From: Strongylocentrotus droebachiensis
Taxonomy: Eukaryota > Echinodermata > Echinoidea > Camarodonta > Strongylocentrotidae
Assembly (NCBI GenBank): GCA_035222895.1
Contig: JAVYIG010004976.1
Span: forward strand, 83,164-147,163
Reading direction: 5' to 3'
Length of the DNA stretch: 64,000 bases
Positions within the stretch are counted from its first letter, which is position 1, and the number at the start of each line of letters is the position of its first letter. The notes beneath the pieces are model-generated. The model did no database searches. It had not been told where the DNA came from and saw only the letters and a program-made list of their open reading frames with translations. The translations under genes were made by a program, and so were the position numbers. This document shows positions 1-12,900 of the stretch, piece after piece.

Positions 1-684
1 GTTCTGTTACACTGTATATAGTACCATTTATTGCATTTTGTCATCCGTGTTCCAATTAATCACAGTATCACAGATACAAAAAGTAGTAATACCCCAAAAT
101 GCTTAAAGTCACTATAAAGAAGAAAAAAAAACCGAAATGATTGAGAATTAATAGTGGACCCTATATAGGCTATGTACAGTCTAGGCCTAGAAGTCTATAG
201 GCTAGCTATACATTTCCCTTGCTTGCCGTAATATAGGTAGGCATCCACTTTCTTTGACCACAGAGCTACTAGAACTTATAAGTTAAAATAATAGTGGGCC
301 TTTTCGAGGAACAGGCTTAACTGACATCGAGAGTAAATAAACTGCAAAAACTTAATCGCATCTTCAGCCTCCAGAACAAACTAACGAAACGGAAACATGC
401 AACGTGTTACGTGTATGCCTTAATGTGTCAGGAGGAGAGAGGAGGGAGGAGGAGGCTATGTCAGAGCAGAGGTAGTATTATAGCCGGTTTAAGCTGGTGT
501 CAATCACGCACTGTTCTCATGTGTCCGTTCTTGAGTGGGCCTGTTGGAATTGCCTGTTATGCCCTCTTCTATCTCTGGTCGTTTTAGCTAGGTTGGGTGT
601 AGTCTTAATAGTCAACGTCCAGCTGCCCGTACGTCGTTTTGTGGAGACAGGGGAGACGTTTTTCTTTGAGCCTTTCTTGCAAAG
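1..684. other. 5' flank and probable 5' UTR of the TFII-I-like/chromodomain gene
   Basis: No coding sequence is supported here. A short purine-rich tract (GGAGGA type) lies at about 430-456. The segment just upstream of 685 is less AT-rich than the rest of the window and has an uninterrupted ORF from 497, but its peptide (Cys/Leu-rich) looks like chance. I see no clear TATA box or initiator, so the transcription start cannot be placed from sequence alone. Confidence 0.4.
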
Positions 685-905
685 ATGGCCAGTCTAGTTA
701 GAAAGCGACTAAATAGTAAAGGCCTACAGTTTCACGCCATGGAGAACATTCCGTCAACGTCGTCTTCAGCACACGAGGCCGACGCAACTTCAGAGTTAGA
801 CATCGACAGAGTTGATGCTACGCCCATCGGTACCGGTGCCAGGGAGCCTGACACTGGCGGCTCGTCATCTGCTGCGAACGGCACTCTTGATTCGACTAAT
901 ACGAG
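685..905 (+). CDS. Exon 1: start codon and Ser/Thr/Asp-rich N-terminus
   Basis: The ATG at 685 sits in a good context (AAAGATGG). The 73 complete codons begin MASLVRKRLNSK and continue into a low-complexity stretch rich in Ser, Thr, Ala and Asp, probably disordered. The exon ends ACGAG|GTACGT, a near-consensus donor, in phase 2. The two leftover bases AG join the first G of exon 2 to make Arg. The ORF runs on to a stop near 936 if not spliced, but the donor and the matching phase of exon 2 favour splicing. A second in-frame ATG lies at 739. Confidence 0.7.
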
Positions 906-3900
906 GTACGTAGGCCTTCCTAATACTAATAACTAATAAGAGTGGTGAAGTGTGACGTCATCAAAAAAATTATTTAAAAAATCAATCAATTTTTGCAATT
1001 TCTAAATTTTGAGTCCATTTTCCAAAACTTTTGGAAAATGAATACAAAATTTAGAAATTGCAAAAATTGGCAAAAGAGCATCAAATTCAAAATATAATGT
1101 CCAAATGTCGAAAACAAATTGAATAGGTTAGGTATAGGGTGAGTTATGTCCATCTGATGGGAGTCAATTATCGCTCTGGACCAGAGCGATATTGAGTTCC
1201 CATACTAGGTCTGCTCTGGTTCATGACATTTATTAAACGTTATGGGGATACATTTTCTCTAGGGAGTACCTCGATGGACTGTGGAATAAAGGCATGACAA
1301 ATTCAAAGAAGGGTGAGGCCAAACAACTTATGATGGAAGCTGTAGCTGTGACCAAGCTGAAGTACAGTCAAATAAAGGTAAGTTGTGTTATTTCTTGTAT
1401 GTCAACTAATTGAAGGGGACAAATATTGCATGTTCATTTTCTCAAATTTTAAGACATGGATAAAACATGAAATTTTTCTCTAGAAATATGTATTTTCCTG
1501 TTTATGTACACATGTATGTCAATTTGGTAAGAAACTCCTGACACTAAAACAATTTTTTTCAATTCAATTTGAATTTAATTTGAATTTAATTTGTTTTAAA
1601 TGTCAGTTACATCTTAAATAGTGAAAATGTATCAATAACTTTTTTCAAATCAAGATAGACATTGCTAAAATAATACTCCCTTAAAGCTTAAAGGTAGGCA
1701 TTACTACTGCAGCTAGAAGGGATTAGACCACACAGCGAGCCATCGAGGTCACTGTGACAGGTGGCTATCTCATTAACTCAGCTCTCATTTAACATAAGAA
1801 AAAGAGGATCATGGGGGACCAACAGGCACCGATTTGGGAAGTTTTCTATATAGAGGGAGCAAGTAGCTACAAGTAGGACAGTGTGCCTTTAATATTAACA
1901 TGTAATTGTATAGTACCAGAAAAAATGACAGGAACAGCTAGGTCACTCTAATTTTCAGCAAAAACAGACTATTTATTAGGAGTTAATGAATATTTGAAGG
2001 TGCAATCCACCAAACACATAATTATGAAATCAAATCTGTCCCTTCCCATTTGGCAATCTTAGAGGGAAAATTGGAAATGTATATTATCAATATAAAGAGA
2101 ACAATGAGTGGATAGTGTGGCAATGACGTATTATAAGTAGTGTTTTCTGTTGGTTATTCTAAAATGTATTGTGATGTAAAAGGAGCTCTGTCCTGTGGAA
2201 CAATATTTATATACAATTCCATACTACATGACTGTATGTGATGTACAACAAAAGAAAGTGTTTGCTTAAAAATGTTATGCTTGTCAACATAGCCTCTTGT
2301 GGTAGGGAAACCAAAATGACACACAACATTTAAGAGACATAAACCAAGGAAGATGGAGGAAGGGGAAGAGGAGGAGGAGGAGGAGGAGGAAAAAGAGGAA
2401 GAAGAAGAAGAAGAAGAAGAAGAAGAAGAAGAAGAAGAAGGAGGAGGAGGAGGAGAAGAAGGGGAAGAAGAGAGAGAGAGAGAGAGAGAATTTGGCGTTT
2501 TCTGTGTACTTGGAAAAATGCTGGGCCATATACGTACACAACTGAACTGAAGGGACAATAAACCCATTAATGAAAGCACTTTGAAGTAAAACTCAGATAG
2601 GTCTGTTTGAAGGAAAAGTTATTCTAAAACATACATTTGTAACAAGTCTGTTGGGATTAGCCTGATGTGAATAAGGAAGCTTTGATAAGATAAACAGATG
2701 ATTCATTGTGGTTATCAGAAAGTGCTCAAAGATTTTAATTTATGTTCCAAATCAAAGATCCTCAATCTCCTTCAAGCTTGTTTTAGACATATACATGCAT
2801 CTAAAAAGGTAAAACTCTATTTCCAGAATGAATAAGACTATTGAGTTTATAAAAGATACTTTTTAACAAGCAAATGTAAAAAACAAAGATTATCTGGTTA
2901 AACTAATTATGTACTCATATAGCAGCCAGACAAAACTAAGAAAAATCAGCAATATTGATAGATTAAAGGGTTTCCCAAATGTATTCATAACTGTTGGTTT
3001 TGAATCAAAGGTTACCTAGGTGTTATACTCTGCATTTTAAATAGTAATAATTTTTCTTTTTAACAATTGCTAATATTCTTTTCAATCATTTGCATTTTTG
3101 GATGAGTTGTCCTTGATGTACATGTAAAAAAAAAAATGATTCAAATAAAATGATGCTAAAGGTGAATTCATATATCATGCCTGTTACATTTTGTGGAATT
3201 ACAAAAGTTTATACCTGTAGATTATACCTGTTTATTCTTATATGGGCCTACAATTCTGCAAGTGTAATCCATCTTACAATTTATGAAAATTAGTCTTTAA
3301 AGATACTCCTGTTTGCAGCTAACATCAAATTCTTTAAAACTTTTGCAGGAAGTATGAATATGTCATGTACATGTATGTCCTATCTGTGAAATGTCAACAT
3401 TAGCATCGCCTTAGTATTCAAATTATGCAAAGAAACCTGTTTAAACCTTCTAGACTTCACTGTCAGTGTCAGACACTCACTGACTGACATATTTATTTTT
3501 CTTTGAAGACATTTTCAAATCCTTTAATTTTTAGGGAAGTTCTAAATTGGTATTATCTTTCAAATGCCGTTGAAATTTAACCATTTTGTTTTTTGTAGCC
3601 TCTGTTTGCTAGGCTAAGGAGTGATGTAGTGACATTTGACCTCTGTTTTGTTTTACTGCCAGCCTCATCAAGGGTTATCTTTGGGTAACCAATTCCCTGG
3701 ATTTGCACATGGCCACTTTCAACTGTACCACCCATTAACTTTTGTGTTAGTGCGTACCATGTGCAGCTCACTGTGGTAACATGTATGCAGCCATGCACTG
3801 TACTGGCACTGATTTTTTGTTTACATAATTGACTCCTGTGCTGTGTTGTGATGTTTTGATGCTGTATATTCACTAGCCTAGCCACTGATTATTTCCGTCA

Positions 3901-6900
3901 TCTTGATCACCATATTCTTGGAATTGGGAAAGCGTTACCATGCCTCCTGCAAAAAATACCCCTGCAGAGATTGCTCGCCATGTTATAAGCGAGCTTGGAA
4001 ACGGTGATTTGTTGGCAAATATCGTGGAAAAGGCAGTGATAAAAGCAGTCACAGAGGCGGTCGCTGGCCTAGTCACCCGTCTCGAGGAGCAGGAGGGGAG
4101 AGTTCTGGAGCTAGAGGGGCAGGTTCGGGCTCATGCAGAGGAAATCAAACGCCTCACGAAATCTGAGGAAAGCTGTAGGGATGCTGTTTCCCGTCTCGAG
4201 CGTAAGGCTGATATCCAGGAGCAGCACTCCCGGCGGAACAACCTCCGTATCCATGGCATTAAGGAGCGCCCACAGGAGTCTACGGATGATGCCATCTGTC
4301 GGTTGGCCGATCAGCTGGGTTTCGCGATTACTCCAGCTGACATTGACCGCTCCTACCACACATCACCTGGAGGCGGCAACGGTGCAGCAGTGGACCGGTC
4401 AAAGGATCGGCCCATAGTTGTACAGTTCGGCGCCTACCGCACAAAAGTCAAGTTTTCTCAAGCCCGTTCCAAGCTCAAGGGGACGGGTATATATATAAAT
4501 GAGGATCTGATTGCAACAAATCAGAAACTTTTTCACAAGGTGCGTCACTCGGAGAAAGTCTTGAGGGCGTGGAGCATCGATGGCCGCATATTTGCTGGCA
4601 TCAAGGACTCACATGGTGGTTTCATCAAGAAACTAATTACATGTGAGGCAGATATTGCCAAACTGTGATCGATAAATCTTATTCTACTTTGCTCTGTCTT
4701 TTACGCATTTCTCTTTTCTCTCCATCTGATCCAACATTGTTCCATACCGCATTTCTCATGGCAAATTATGGCTGGCAGTAAACATCTTCCAGTGTTCTAC
4801 TGCTTGTTTTCATTTATGTTTATCTTTTCCACTCTCTATCCCTCTTCCGCTGTTTTTCTTTCTCTTTCCAATTTTTCTCTCACCTTTTCCATGTTTTATC
4901 CTGTTCTTCCTATGCCTATAATGCATATTTTTGAGTATACTCAACCGTTTTTGTTGTACATATTTATGTCCTTTTCTTTTGCACTTAGTAGGCTGCCTTT
5001 CTATGTCAATCACTGTCAATTATATTGCACTCTATCCATGTATGAATCTTTAAATGATGATCACAAATGATGATAATATACGCAACTATTTTGAATCTAG
5101 CGCAGACTCTTTAGAGTATGATCTTGGTGAAGGCAATGACGCTGTCATGAGTCACTGTAGTTATTGTACAGAAAGCCAATTCTCTCAAAAGATAGGTAAT
5201 TCTGGTGATAACGAGCTTTCTTTTCTTCATTTTAATGTTCGTAGTATGCAAGCAAACTTTGGTAAATTAAATGTATTTTTGCGGAACATGTGCTACAGTT
5301 CTATGGTTATAGGAATCTCTGAAACTTGGTTATCTAGTGAAATTGAAGGAAATGTGTTTTCTCTTCCAGGAAGTAATATAATTATGAATAATCGACAAGA
5401 TAGGAGGGGAGGAGGTGTCGCATTGTATGTCCCCACGCAGTTGAATTACCGAGTTTTAAATGAAGTTAATGTAATGAATGATTTAATGGAAAGTGTCTTT
5501 GTAGAATTGTTTTTTCCGGGCAGACGAAATGTTATAATTGGGGTCGTTTATAGACCACCACAAGGTAATGTGAATTTGTTTATAAATGAAATGCAAACTG
5601 TGTTATCAAATTCAATATTTTTACATAAAACAGTCTTTGTCATGGGTGATTATAATGTTAATCTTCTTCAGCACGATGTGAATGCACACATTTGTGACTT
5701 CTTAAACATGTTTATATCTTTCTCTTTATTGCCCTTAATTACTAAACCTACCAGAGTTACAGACACTTCTTCTACTCTCATTGATAACATTTTTAGTAAT
5801 GTACGACCTTTACCAGATGCGGGTATTATAATTTCAGATTTGTCTGACCACTTTCCAGTATATGCGAGGATGTCTTTTGGTAGGAATATCCGTAATATCT
5901 CTAGTAATAGATATGTTCGAAAAAGTAATCCTACCAGTATTGCTAGATTTAGAGATGAGTTATTAGCAAGTGATTGGAGAGAAGTATTACGTGATTGTGA
6001 TGTTGATAGCTCATATGATAAATTCTTAAATACATTCTTTTTGCTGTATGATAAAAATTTACCTTTACGTAAATGTAATAGTAGAAATCGTAGAACAACC
6101 CCTCGATTGCCATGGATTACTAATTCTATATTGAGGTCAATAAACAGGAAAAATAAGTTGTACTATAAGTATAAGATTAGTAAATCTCAGTCTTCTCATA
6201 GGAAATATACTCTTTATCGGAATACTCTTACTTCAATCCTACGTGCTGCTAAGAAGCAGTATTACTGTGCTCAATTTCAGGCGACTCATAATGATATAAA
6301 AGGGACATGGAAAGTGATTAGGAAGGTTTTTAAGCCAAAGCAGAAAGCGTCTGATGTAAGTAAATTAAACATTGATGGGAATGTAGTTGATGATCCAGAA
6401 GTTATTGTAGATAAATTCAATGAATATTTTTGTAATATTGGCCAGAATTTGTCGCGTGTCATTCCAGAGTCTCAAAAAACATTTCAATCTTTTTTAGAAA
6501 ACCCTAATCATAATAGTTTATTTTTATTGCCAACGACTGTAGAAGAATTATTTGATATTGTACATTCTTTAAAGAATAAGAAAAGTCCAGGTTGTGACTA
6601 TATAACAAATGAGTTGATAAAAAATGTAATTATTGGTATTGTAGAACCCCTCGTACATATTTTTAATCTATCAATGACCACTGGTGTTGTACCCATGAAA
6701 ATGAAGATTGCAAAGGTTGTACCCATTTTTAAAAAGGGTGATGCCCTTATCTTGAATAACTATCGCCCTATTTCTTTGTTGAATTCCTTTTCTAAAATTC
6801 TTGAGAAGCTAATGTATACTCGGACGATAACATTTTTGATGAATGCTAACATTTTGTCAAATTTTCAGTTTGGTTTCCGTGAAAAACACACTACAACTCA

Positions 6901-9900
6901 TGCTATTCTACATTTGGTGGATAAGATATCCAGTGCCTTAGAAGCACGCATGCATACAGTTGGTGTCTTCTTAGACTACTCTAAAGCGTTTGATACTGTA
7001 AATCATTATATTTTAATAGATAAACTGTGTCATTATGGTGTAAGGGGAATAGCATTAGATTGGTTTAGAAGCTACTTAACAAATAGGAAACAGTTTGTTT
7101 CTTTAAATGGAATTGATTCAGATATGCGGGACGTCACTTGTGGGGTCCCACAGGGATCCCTTCTAGGCCCGCTTTTGTTTATTGTGTATATTAACGATTT
7201 TCAACTTTCCGCAAAGATGTTATCATTCATTTTATTTGCAGATGACTCGAGTGTATTTTTCTCTCACAGAAATCCACAAACTCTTTTGCAGACTGTAAAC
7301 TCCGAGTTGACTAATGCGACTTTGTGGATTCAAGCAAACAAGTTGTCTCTAAATCTAAAAAAAACTAATTATATGCTCTTTAGTAATTCCCTGAGTATAT
7401 TGCCTGGCAATGTAATGTTTAATGGTGTTGAGATTGAAAGGGTATCTACATTTAAATTTCTTGGCTTGCATATTGATGAACATTTAAATTGGAAGTACCA
7501 TATTAGTAAACTTTGTAAATTATTGTCAAGAAATACTGGTGTAATTTATAAATTGAAATCTGTGTTCCCACTGAATATTTTACATATGTTGTACGCAACT
7601 TTGATTTTGCCATATTTGCACTATGGTGTGCTAGCTTGGGGCAACTCATTCAAATCTCAAATGGATAAATTACTACTGGTACAGAAAAGAGTAATACGAA
7701 TTGTTTGTAATACTCACTATCTTGCGCATACAGATGTTCTTTTTTTTAATAGTGGTGTTTTGAAAGTTGAAGATATTTATCATGTACAACTAGGAGCTCT
7801 AATGTATGAATTGAATGCAGGTCTACTGCCAGTAGCCTTGGCTGGAATATTTAAGAAAAATAACCAAGTTCACAGTTATTCCACACGACAGGCGCAAGCA
7901 TATCACTTACCTCTTGTTAGAACGCAATTTGCCCTTACTACTTTGGGGTCCACTGGACCTAGGTTTTGGAATTCCCTTGAACCAAGAATAGCGCAATCGG
8001 TCAGTATTTATGTATTTAAGCGCAAACTGAAGTTACTGTATTTGAGTCGATATCGTCTAGATTTATAGTTGTGATCAATATTTAAGAAAACTATTTGCTA
8101 TATAGGTCAGCATTATTCTACTCCCGTTTCTCACATCTATTCATCTGTCTGTCTTGTTTAGTTTTTGTCTGTGTTTCAGTCCTGTTGCTCGTAGTATATT
8201 CCTGTTCCTGTTGTTTATAGCCATTATTTAGTAGTCAGTAGATTTTATTGTACTTATTTATGTTTAATATTTTCTCAGTTGTTTAGTTAGTTTAGTTTTG
8301 TAAGCATTTAAATGTACGCAATTTTATTTTTTATTTTGACGAGTTTGTTCTTTTAGGACATACTCTTAAACTACTCATGAGGGACCTTAAATCCACAAGC
8401 CTTGCTTTCAACCAAGGTCACCTCATCTTTCTATTGTAACGCCATATTCTGTTCACTCCTTTATATTCATGTCATATTTATAATGTGTGTTATGAAAGAA
8501 AGATAAATAAACTTGAAACTTGAAACTTGAAACATACACTGTAGAACCTTTAATATAATTGTGCATGGAGGCTGGTAAATAAATTGGTTATTAAATCAAA
8601 TTATTGAAAGATTATGCTTATTTGTAAAGGGTAAAGTTCAGTTCTATCAGGAAAATTGAAATTTATTTAACTTGTTGAAGTTTCTTCAAATGTTATTTTC
8701 TCTTTAAGATATAGTATAAACAGCTTTAATATATACTACAATTAAATTTAGTCTGCGGGACATATAATTTAATTCTGTTGAGACCAACAGATTATATATA
8801 GGTGAAAGAAATATGTGCCAAATTTCTATCAATTCTGTGAGAAGTGTAACATATGAAATGGTATAACTGATTGGAGTTAGCAATGAACACTGTGAGAACT
8901 ATTTTCAACATTACCCAAACTGGAATATTTTAGTTTACAAGGTAGAATTTCCATGGTACTTAATTCCATGTTATGGTCAAACAAAGACAAGTGACCATCA
9001 CATTCCAACTGTCACATTCCATGTGTGGTGTATATTGGATGGCAGTAATTTATAGCTAATCACACCATGCCATGAGCTACGACACATTTAGGGTGCGTTC
9101 AAGCAATTTTTTCAAAGCTAGAATAGGCATGTCTGCACTATCTCGAGATTGCCAAATATCCAGCTATTTGAATTATCCCGATCGCAATAGTTTGCGACCG
9201 TCTTCATTAGACCGAAGTACGGAGTCAAATATCCCGATCCCATCATGCACAACGATTTCCGGTTTTCCTCGCACAGTATGCGATCTATAACGCTCAGCGC
9301 ACTGACCTTGAGCTCAGCGCCGCGCTAGTACAACTAGTAAACACGGAAAACCGCAAACTAGACCGAGATATCTTGAGATATTATCCCGACCAACTATCCA
9401 GCTAATTTGCTACTTCGGTCTAATGAAGACGCAAATAAGCTGGATAGTTTGCGATCGGGATAATTCAAATAGCTGGATATTTGGCAATAGTGCAGACACG
9501 CCTAATGAGTAGAATCACAAACATGAATCACAATTCAAAACACCTTACTGCAGGAGAGCGTTCATTCAATTTTTCATTGACGCTTATTCTAGTTTTTTTT
9601 CTCTACAAATAGTACAATTATGGTATTTCAGATCGCCGAGTTCATAATCTTAATGAAGAAAAAGTGATAGAATTATATAAACAAGGAATAACATAATGAA
9701 AGACAGAAAGAGAAAGTGATAGAAAGATTAAAACAAAGAATAACATAAGAGAAAGTGATAGAATGATTAAATCAAAGAATAACATAAGAGAAAGTGATAC
9801 AAGGAAGAAACAATATTTTGTTCCTCCATATTTGTATTATTATGTATCCTTTGAGGGTAGTCATACTAGCTTTGCTTACTTTGTCAACCCACCTGTTTGA

Positions 9901-12900
9901 TGTTTTCGATTAGTTACAGCCAGCCTTACTTTATTCTACATATGTTCTTTTGTCATGTGTAAATTTGCAATGTTTATTTGTTATATATTTGTAAAAATGC
10001 TAAAAAAAAGAAAATTAAACATAAATAAATAAATTAAATAAAATCAAATGATAACCTAAGAGAAAGTGATAAAATGATTAAAACATAAATTAACATAAGG
10101 AAAGACAGAAATAGAAGGTGGTAGAAAGAAGAAACAAAGAGTAACATAAAAGAAAGTGTAGAAGGAAGAAACATTGAATAACATAAGGAAAGAGAAAGTG
10201 ATAGAATCATTAAAACAAAGATAAAATAACAGAAAGACAGAAAAGAGAAGGTGGTAAAAGGAAGAAACAAAGGATAACATAACAAATGAGAGACAGAAAG
10301 AGAAAGTGATAGAGTAATTAAAACAAAACATTACATAAGAGAAGGTGATAGAAGGAAGAAACAAAGAATAACATAAGGAAAGACAGAAAGAGAAAGTGAT
10401 AGAATAATTAAAACAAAGAATAACATAAGACAAGATGAAGAAGGAAGAAACAAAGAATAACATAAGGAAAGACAGAAAGAAAAGGTGGTAGAATGATTAA
10501 AACAACGAATACAATAAGAGAAAGACAGAAAGAATAGGTGGTAAAAGGACAAAACAAAGGATAACATAAAGAATGAGAGACAGAAAGAGAAAATGATAGA
10601 GTAATTAAAACAAAACATTACATAACAGAAGGTGATAGAATGATTAAAACAAAGAATAACATTAGAAAAGACAGAAAGAGAAAGTGATAGAATGATTATA
10701 ACAAAGAATAACCTAAGAGAAAATGATAGAATGATTAAAACAAAGAATAACATAAGGAAAGACAGAAAGAGAAAGTGACAGAAGGAAGAAACAAAGAATA
10801 ACATAAGGAAAGACAGAAAGAGAAGGTGATAGAAAGAAAAACAAAGAAAAACATAAGAGAAAGTGGTAGAATGATTATAACTAAGAACATGAGAGAAAGT
10901 GATAGAATGATTAAAATAAAGAATGACATAAGGAATGACAGAAAGAGAAAGTGATAGAAAGAAGAAACAAAGAATAACATAAGAGAAAGTGATTGAATGA
11001 TTAAACAAAGAATAACATAAGAGAAGGTGATAGCAGGAAGAAACAAAGAATAACATAAGGAAAGACAGTAAGAAAAACAATGAAGAATAGATAATGGAAA
11101 GATAGAAGAGAAGATGAAAGATGAAAAAACAAAGATTAAAGATAAACTTTAGTACTGGTAATGCGATTGCATTGTGAAAGAAATGGTGTTGAAAGGATCA
11201 GAAACAGTTGATCATGTAGCATCTAAGTATTGGTGTGCACTGCAAGGTTCAGGAGTCATCAAAATCATAATAAATTTGACAGAGTCTTGGTAAAGTAACA
11301 CAGAAAGCTATATATGGAACAATACACATGGTGTCGGGGCTAGTACCACCTTGATTTCCTCTTCTTTCTATGCTCATTACTCAGCCAGTATACATTTTCT
11401 TCCAAAATTGTTTGGCACATGTCATTTATTTGTAATCTTGAACATTCAATGTAAGTTTGGTTTGATTCTGTGAGAATTAATTTTCTTTTTTTACCAGTAC
11501 TAAAGTTTATCTTTAACATAAGGAATAGTAGGGAAAAATTATAGAACGATAAAAAACAAAGAATTACATAAGAAAAGGTGAAAGAAGGAAAAAAAAGAAC
11601 AACATAAGAATAGAAGGAAAAAAAAGAAAACATAAGAATAGAAGGAAGAAACAAGGAATAACATAAGGAAAGACAGATAAAGAATAGTTAATGGAAAGAT
11701 AGAAGAGAAGATAGAAAGATGGAACAACGGAACAGAGATTAACATAATTAAAAACAGAAAGAGAAAATGATAGAAGGGAAACAAGGAATAACATGACGGA
11801 ACAGGCCACGATAAAGATGCCATATCATCATGATTATGATACAAAACGCATCTTTTACAACGTTTCATGTTTTGTTTTTTAAACACGTTTATTTTTACAA
11901 CCGACGACAAATCGCTTGATCGCAACCGTGTTTTAAGCTAAATGTCTTTGAAAACTGTGATTCTAGGGTGAAAAAGTGTCAATTGAACGCACCCTTAGCT
12001 GCTGAATAAATTCTACTAAATATGATCTCTGATTCATTGACATCCTCCCAGGAGTAGATGACAGATTTATATATAAAACCCACCCCTCCCTTTTTGTAAA
12101 AATGTAACATGCTGATTAAAGTATGTAAATAGAATATATTGCACTAATGCTAGTATGCTACACAAGAACATATTCTCATCATGGAAAATCAAAAACTTTA
12201 TCTCTAGAGCATATCTCTTGTTACAATGAAATATAGGAAACATGATTGTTATTATCATCTGGAAGTAATTTTTACGCTATCCTGAAGGGCATTTATTTGG
12301 GTTTGCTCTTGCCCCATGGCCACTGCCCAAAACATTAAATCTATGCCCTTTATAAACCCCTTTTTTCTGTTGTAAGTCTCTTCAAAATTGCTCTATTAAT
12401 AATTTGAACGGTAGCATACAGTACATGAATGTGTACACACTGTTGGCCAAGGCCATGGATTCCATTGACATACATGTATATGTACCGGTATATGTATATT
12501 TTTCTAGGTTAGCAATTAATTATGGAACTGTTGTAAAAAGTTAATTAGAATGAAATAATTTTAATTAAATATAAAGCTGAGTTCTGGTCATGCGATTGCA
12601 TTGTGAAAGAAACGTGGTGGAATCAAACAGAAAAGGTTGATGATCTACTTCTAGCATATGGTGTACTGTAAGGTTCTGTAATCGTCAAAATGATAAGAAA
12701 TTTGGTCCAGTCTTGGTAAAGTTACAAGCACTGTACACAAAAAGATGCTCATGAATATGGGACTACTTATGGACATGTGGCACAAAAATCTGTCCCGATT
12801 ATTATGAAGTTACATGCCATGTATTTGGAATATGGAGGCATTTTAAGTCTTTAAGAGCCATGCTTCTCAGGAAACATTTTTTACCTGATGTTCTTACGCA

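Larger units (their letters stand above)
3598..8533 (+). mobile_element. Apparently intact non-LTR retrotransposon (CR1/L2/Jockey-type LINE)
   Basis: A full-length-looking element of about 4.9 kb with a 5' UTR (about 3598-3939), ORF1 (3940-4668), a 385-base inter-ORF gap, ORF2 (5054-8068), a 3' UTR of about 460 bases and a 3' end of short heptamer repeats (CTTGAAA units) preceded by GATAAATAAA. There is no poly-A tail; a simple-repeat 3' end is known for CR1/L2-related lineages. Both ORFs are free of stops and frameshifts, so the copy is young and possibly still mobile. The 5' boundary is inferred from where the host MITE sequence stops. Confidence 0.85.
3301..8548 (-). mobile_element. TTAA-flanked MITE family A, copy split by the LINE insertion
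   Basis: The left part (3301 to about 3597) is the reverse complement of 12971-13430, sharing for example AACATTAGC, CAAATTATGCAA, AACCTGTT and TCTAGACTTCACTG. The remaining tip appears after the LINE tail at 8534-8548 and ends in CCTTTAA. TTAA lies at 3297-3300 and at 8549-8552. The terminal sequences AGATACTCCTGTTTGCAG (left) and the complement of the AGGTACTAT-type end (right) form the TIRs. About 15 bases of the inner right part seem lost at the insertion. Confidence 0.6.
9091..11994. mobile_element. Non-autonomous PIF/Harbinger-like element, 2.9 kb
   Basis: The termini are GGGTGCGTTCAA at 9091 and its exact complement TTGAACGCACCC ending at 11994, flanked by TTA at 9088-9090 and 11995-11997. 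A 3-bp TTA duplication with TIRs starting GGG is typical of PIF/Harbinger. The similarity extends inward (GCTAGAATA near 9117 and the complement of TTCTAGGGTG near 11961). No transposase ORF is seen. Inside lie a 375-bp palindrome, a long degenerate minisatellite and a nested TTAA MITE, so most of the length is repeat cargo. Confidence 0.75.

Noticed and set aside
497-697. ORF of 66 codons upstream of exon 1
   Set aside because: No motif, overlaps the exon 1 start in another frame; may be untranslated leader.
2154-2579. Four overlapping ORFs over the GAG/GAA tract, both strands
   Set aside because: Their poly-Glu, poly-Ser, poly-Leu and poly-Phe peptides come from the microsatellite.
4111-5070. 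ORFs antisense to or in other frames of the LINE (4111-4359 -, 4133-4417 +, 4768-5070 +, 4810-5019 -)
   Set aside because: Shadows of ORF1 or chance frames in the inter-ORF gap; no motif.
10034-11925. Long minus-strand ORFs up to 249 codons (Ser/Phe/Leu/Tyr-rich)
   Set aside because: Produced by the near C-free minisatellite of the Harbinger-like element; no start context, no domain, repeated peptide words.
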